Below, piece after piece: positions 60,116 through 64,000 of a stretch of DNA of 64,000 nucleotides (positions are counted from its first letter, which is position 1; every line of letters begins with the position of its first letter). The stretch comes from Sipunculus nudus. Taxonomy: Eukaryota; Annelida; Sipuncula; Golfingiida; Sipunculidae. Location: NCBI GenBank assembly GCA_026874595.1, contig CM049308.1, positions 22,045,867 through 22,109,866 of the forward strand, in the 5' to 3' direction. The translations under genes were made by a program, and so were the position numbers. A model generated the notes under the pieces. It was not told the origin of the DNA. It saw only the letters and a program-made list of their open reading frames with translations, and ran no database searches.

Positions 60116-63100
60116 AGGAAAACTCCACATTAGATTAGGCCTGGTGTAACAATAGAGGGGGCGTTAGCCACACAACAGTACTGTTATTCCATGTACCTCA
60201 TGCTTGTATACACATTGCTGATGAGACAGAACCAATTATTTATGTCAGACTGCCAGTGTATCACCTGCTTAATATTAGCATGAACCAAATATATGTGGAT
60301 ATGAAACTAGCACTGAGACAATACTGATGCACACCAATCAAGAAGGGTTTTGCTTTGTATGAAATTTGGCGATAATGAGTATGAAAGCAAGGTCCTATGT
60401 AGGACCAGTTGGGCTTGATATACTTTTTATTTTGACTTTGGCACATAGAGACTCAAAATGGAGCTAATGTTATAAAAGATTGAGTCTTAGCATCTGTGTG
60501 CCACAATAAAAAGCTGGCCAACTGGGCTCTGTGTGCTTTTAATACTAGTTGCACTCAAGTTTAGGCTATTAAATCTTGGGACCTGTTACACCAAAAGTCA
60601 GTTTATTAAACATCAGCTGGAGTCTCTGTATTTTAAATACTGAATTGATCACACAAAGACTCAGGCTTAGGTCTTAAACCTATGAAAGCTTGAGTCTTGG
60701 TCTCTTGGTCCCAAAGTAAATATACCATGAAACCTTTGTTATAGGACCACCAATGGGACTGGCCAAGAATGGTCTTATATATCAGGTGGACTTATCAGAC
60801 AGGTCATATATAATCAAGGTGAATGTTTTTGGTTGACTCAAGGGTGGTCTTGTAGACAGGTGGTCTTATTAGATGTGTTCTTTCAGACAGGTTCCAATGC
60901 GAGCCCAGTGCATTGCATTTGTACAAAGACCCAAACTCAAGCTTCCAAAGCCTTAAGGGGTCTACCATTTTATAATAAAAGCACATAGAGCCCAGTTGTG
61001 AGTAGGTCCTATGATGTAAATATGTAGAGGATTTTAGCAAGAACAACTTCTGAGGCCAGAGTTTCTTTTGAGGTGTGTTTTTTCATTAAAGTTAAGCATT
61101 TTTTAACAACCTGCACCCTTATCAGTTTTTATCCACATAGATTTACAAAACAAAACCAATCTATATATTGCAATGATTCATTTATTTCTGCAGTGATTTA
61201 GAATTTAACTTTATATTTGCAATTGATTACATACATCTATAATTAAATTACTTGCCATTATACTAAATTCATTGTGAGCTAATATTTTAAAACTTAATTG
61301 AAAAAAATGTAAATTGAAACACAACACCAATCCCATGTCCAGGATTATCATTGGAATATTCTGTGATAACAGGAATGCTTTGTCAGGAGAAACTTAAATA
61401 AAACCATAAATATAAATGTGTTTGAAAATATTCTCATGAGCGAAGTAGAATATCTGGTAGATCTGATTCATTTATTTTCAGGATAAATATTATCATTTTA
61501 CACATTTTCAGTGTTAATTTCTTATTTGATCCATCTTAATTATATGTACATTCTTAATTTAATCTATGGTTATCACTTTCATTATTAATTGTCTTTCACA
61601 TCTTATATCGGCAGTTATGACGTTTAAACAGTATGTTTTGGTTATGATCTGTTTTGATTGATGATGCTTTGCCTACACTAATGACACGGAATAGCAAGTT
61701 TTTTTTTTGATTGGTTTACAAGATAATAATGTGAACCATCTCCAGAAAGGGCCAGTTTGTGAGGGATTAAACATTACCAGGATAATGCACAGATAGTGAG
61801 GAAAACATCCAGATGTAACATACAAAGTTGATACTGTGGTTGACATTATATTTGCTGTTTTAAATGTTGGAATTTTCACTTTTTACTAATTTGTGAGGGT
61901 TTCAATAGGTACGATACGACCATAAAATAACTTAGAGAGTGTATCAATTATTATGTGAATGAATTATATTAAATAATATTTAATATAACTTGTAACAATT
62001 GGATGGTGACCCAAGGGAACATGGAATAAGTGAGCATTATTGTTCATTATTGGCATATAATTTGAAATATCTGATAACAGTTACAGCAGCGAGCTTTGAT
62101 ACCCAAGTAACATACAGGATCCATTTTTATTTATATTATAAATTTTTGGCCTACCATCCTCATATTCATGAAGGTTTTATTTTTCACGATTTGAGAATAT
62201 CACAGATTTGAAGCCCTGTTGAATAAAATTGACAGTAAGTACCGAATCAGCTTCAGTGTTAATCTTATTGTGCTCAGATGGTCTGACTAGCTAAATGATC
62301 AGAGTTTAATTTCCTTCTGTATGACCCTTTTGTAGAACTTCTCTATTTACATGTTGAGGGGGGGGGGGGGGGGGGCAGACCTTCATAATAAAGAGGTGTC
62401 AGCATTAAGGGCTGAAATGAGTACCAGATTTTGGACTTGGTTACAGTGGACCCCACAATTATGACCACTTTTGGGACTGACCAAAGTTGTCATAATTTTG
62501 GGTTGGTCATATTTGTGAAATTGGAAGTTACCTGGATCATATGTTAGGGACCAAGAAAAGTGGTCATAATTGTGAGTTTTGGTTGCAATGGTGGGGTGGT
62601 CGCAAGGTGGGGTTCCACTGTACTTTGTAGGCATTACCAGACTCACTTTTTCTCCTTACCATGGCAAAATGGCAAAGGTATAAATGGATATAAGTTTATC
62701 AATGCAGAATATGTATAAATCTGTCACATATTTCAGATTTCATGATGTATTTAGCTTTTAAGTAGCAAAGAAATGTGTCAAAACAGACCTATTAAATTGA
62801 AAAGCATCTATTTATATAACCATGTGGTAATGAATAAATATAGAATGCCCATAAGTTTACAATAATATTCAGATTCATACACATACAAGTAAAATACAGA
62901 TTTTGGTGTTAGTACTCAATAAGTATATTGCAGACTTGAGTACACATTTCAGGTCTACCTGCATTATCTTATGGACCACAGGACTGCTCTAGGTGTTGGT
63001 ATTAGAGAGGTGTCAGCAAAAGAAAGGTGCTCTTTAAGCAAGGTTTTCCTGTATATATCCAATAAAAACAAGGCAGGACAGTATATGGTATGCTTAAATA

Positions 63101-64000
63101 TAGTGGAAGTTTTGACATTTATATTTTGTTCATATTGGATTGATATGAATATGAAGTAGAAAGAGATCCCTTAAGAAATTGTTTAACTGATAAAACTGCA
63201 GACCTATTGGATATGAGTGCTGCAAGTGTCCACAGGTGCCAAACTGTTGAGGTGAAAATTTGACATATTTGATAAGAATGGCATTTTTTCTGGAGGCATA
63301 TAAAGTTATATCTGTATATTATGTGCAGAAATTAACCATATTTAGAGCAATAATGAAGTGACTATATAGCTCATATATTTCTTTCTTTTTCTAATTTCTC
63401 GTCTTGTTACTTTAGGGTTGTATTTTAATTATTTTTATGGAATTGAGGTTGCATCTCTGGCTAAAAGCTCTTCACTAAAAACCTATTGAATAGTCATTTT
63501 ATCTCTGTTCTAGACCTCAAGTCCTCGTTAAATGTTACTAGATATAAAGACAGTTCAGTGGTTCTTAGTGACAGGGTTCTAGCCAGGGTGCTGCCTTAAT
63601 TAGTCCTATGATTGAGTGAACGGAGCACTGTTTTGTTGAGTGAGAAATGCTAGTTACTACAGATAGTGGCTTTTACCTTCATTACGAGTCTACTGATGAC
63701 TGTTTGATACAAAGTGATTATTTTTCTACATGTGATAAGCTGTGTAATAAATCATTTTAAACATGTGCAGTCTTGTGTTGTTTATCAAAATACATAAAAA
63801 ATGGAAATTATTTTTAGCTCAGCTGTCTTTCACAGCTGTAAGGATGGGTCTTTGTCCTTCCATTCCGGCCAGAATTAGTAGAGCACAAATTGGTAAGGTT
63901 TGACCTTAAAAATTCCGACTCCACATCAAGGGAGTTCCTGGAAAAATCTACTTTGAAACCTGAAATTAGGTCACTTGAATTTGACCTATATTCGCAAAAA
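60116..64000. other. Right end of the window; no gene seen
   Basis: Apart from the MITE at 62444-62620 and a G15-type run near 62360, I see degraded MITE-like sequence (60724-60900, with GGTCTTAT and GGACCACC motifs), a possible AATAAA at 63750 and, from about 63818, the start of another unidentified repeat-like sequence (TTTTTAGCTCAGCTGTC) that runs off the window. Confidence 0.5.
62444..62620. mobile_element. MITE with TIR CAGTGGAMCCC, TA-flanked
   Basis: The left end CAGTGGACCCCACAATTATG and the right end GTGGGGTTCCACTG are 177 bp apart, flanked by TA on both sides. The interior has GTGGTCATAATTGTGA-type inverted segments. Confidence 0.8.

Noticed and set aside
1-64000. tRNA, rRNA or other structured RNA genes
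   Set aside because: No T-arm GGTTCGAATCC-type box with a matching cloverleaf and no rRNA core was found by eye; a covariance-model scan would be the decisive test.

Overview
This is AT-rich nuclear DNA from an animal. Two genes can be supported: an intron-split homolog of BAHD1, a chromatin protein, and a poly-C2H2 zinc-finger gene. The rest is mostly decayed transposable elements, minisatellites and long (TA)n tracts. Large repeat-filled introns, (TA)n runs and Helentron-like elements with internal tandem arrays fit a marine lophotrochozoan, most likely a bivalve mollusc. The taxon is inferred; no species marker is visible.

Layout. Positions 1-7000 hold no convincing gene, only microsatellites, one possible first exon near 2930-3164 and frame-broken coding-like fragments at about 4900-6960. 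Positions 7000-17490 are downstream of BAHD1 and carry small inverted-repeat elements and a roughly 690-bp foldback (9339-10031). The BAHD1 homolog occupies 17498-45803 on the minus strand. It has eight coding exons whose splice phases all agree, giving a 1664-residue protein with a C-terminal BAH domain. Five of its seven introns hold recognisable mobile elements or minisatellites: a Helentron-like element nested in a MITE (intron 4), a TIR element with 27-bp ends (intron 3), a hAT element with a perfect 8-bp target duplication (intron 2), a MITE (intron 5) and a second Helentron-like copy (intron 1). About 2.4 kb upstream of BAHD1, a divergent plus-strand gene (coding 49282-51354) encodes a 690-residue protein with 12 zinc fingers. 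Further right lie a full Helentron-like copy (56003-58343), a partial copy (54611 to about 55670), MITEs and no further gene I can support.

Function. BAHD1 proteins are nuclear heterochromatin factors that read H3K27me3. The zinc-finger protein is probably a DNA-binding nuclear factor. They are divergent neighbours, but nothing in the sequence shows that they work together. I found no new multi-gene system. The most notable items are the expanded BAHD1 with in-frame minisatellite repeats, the nested insertion that exposes the ends and T-tract target of the Helentron-like family, and the large foldback.
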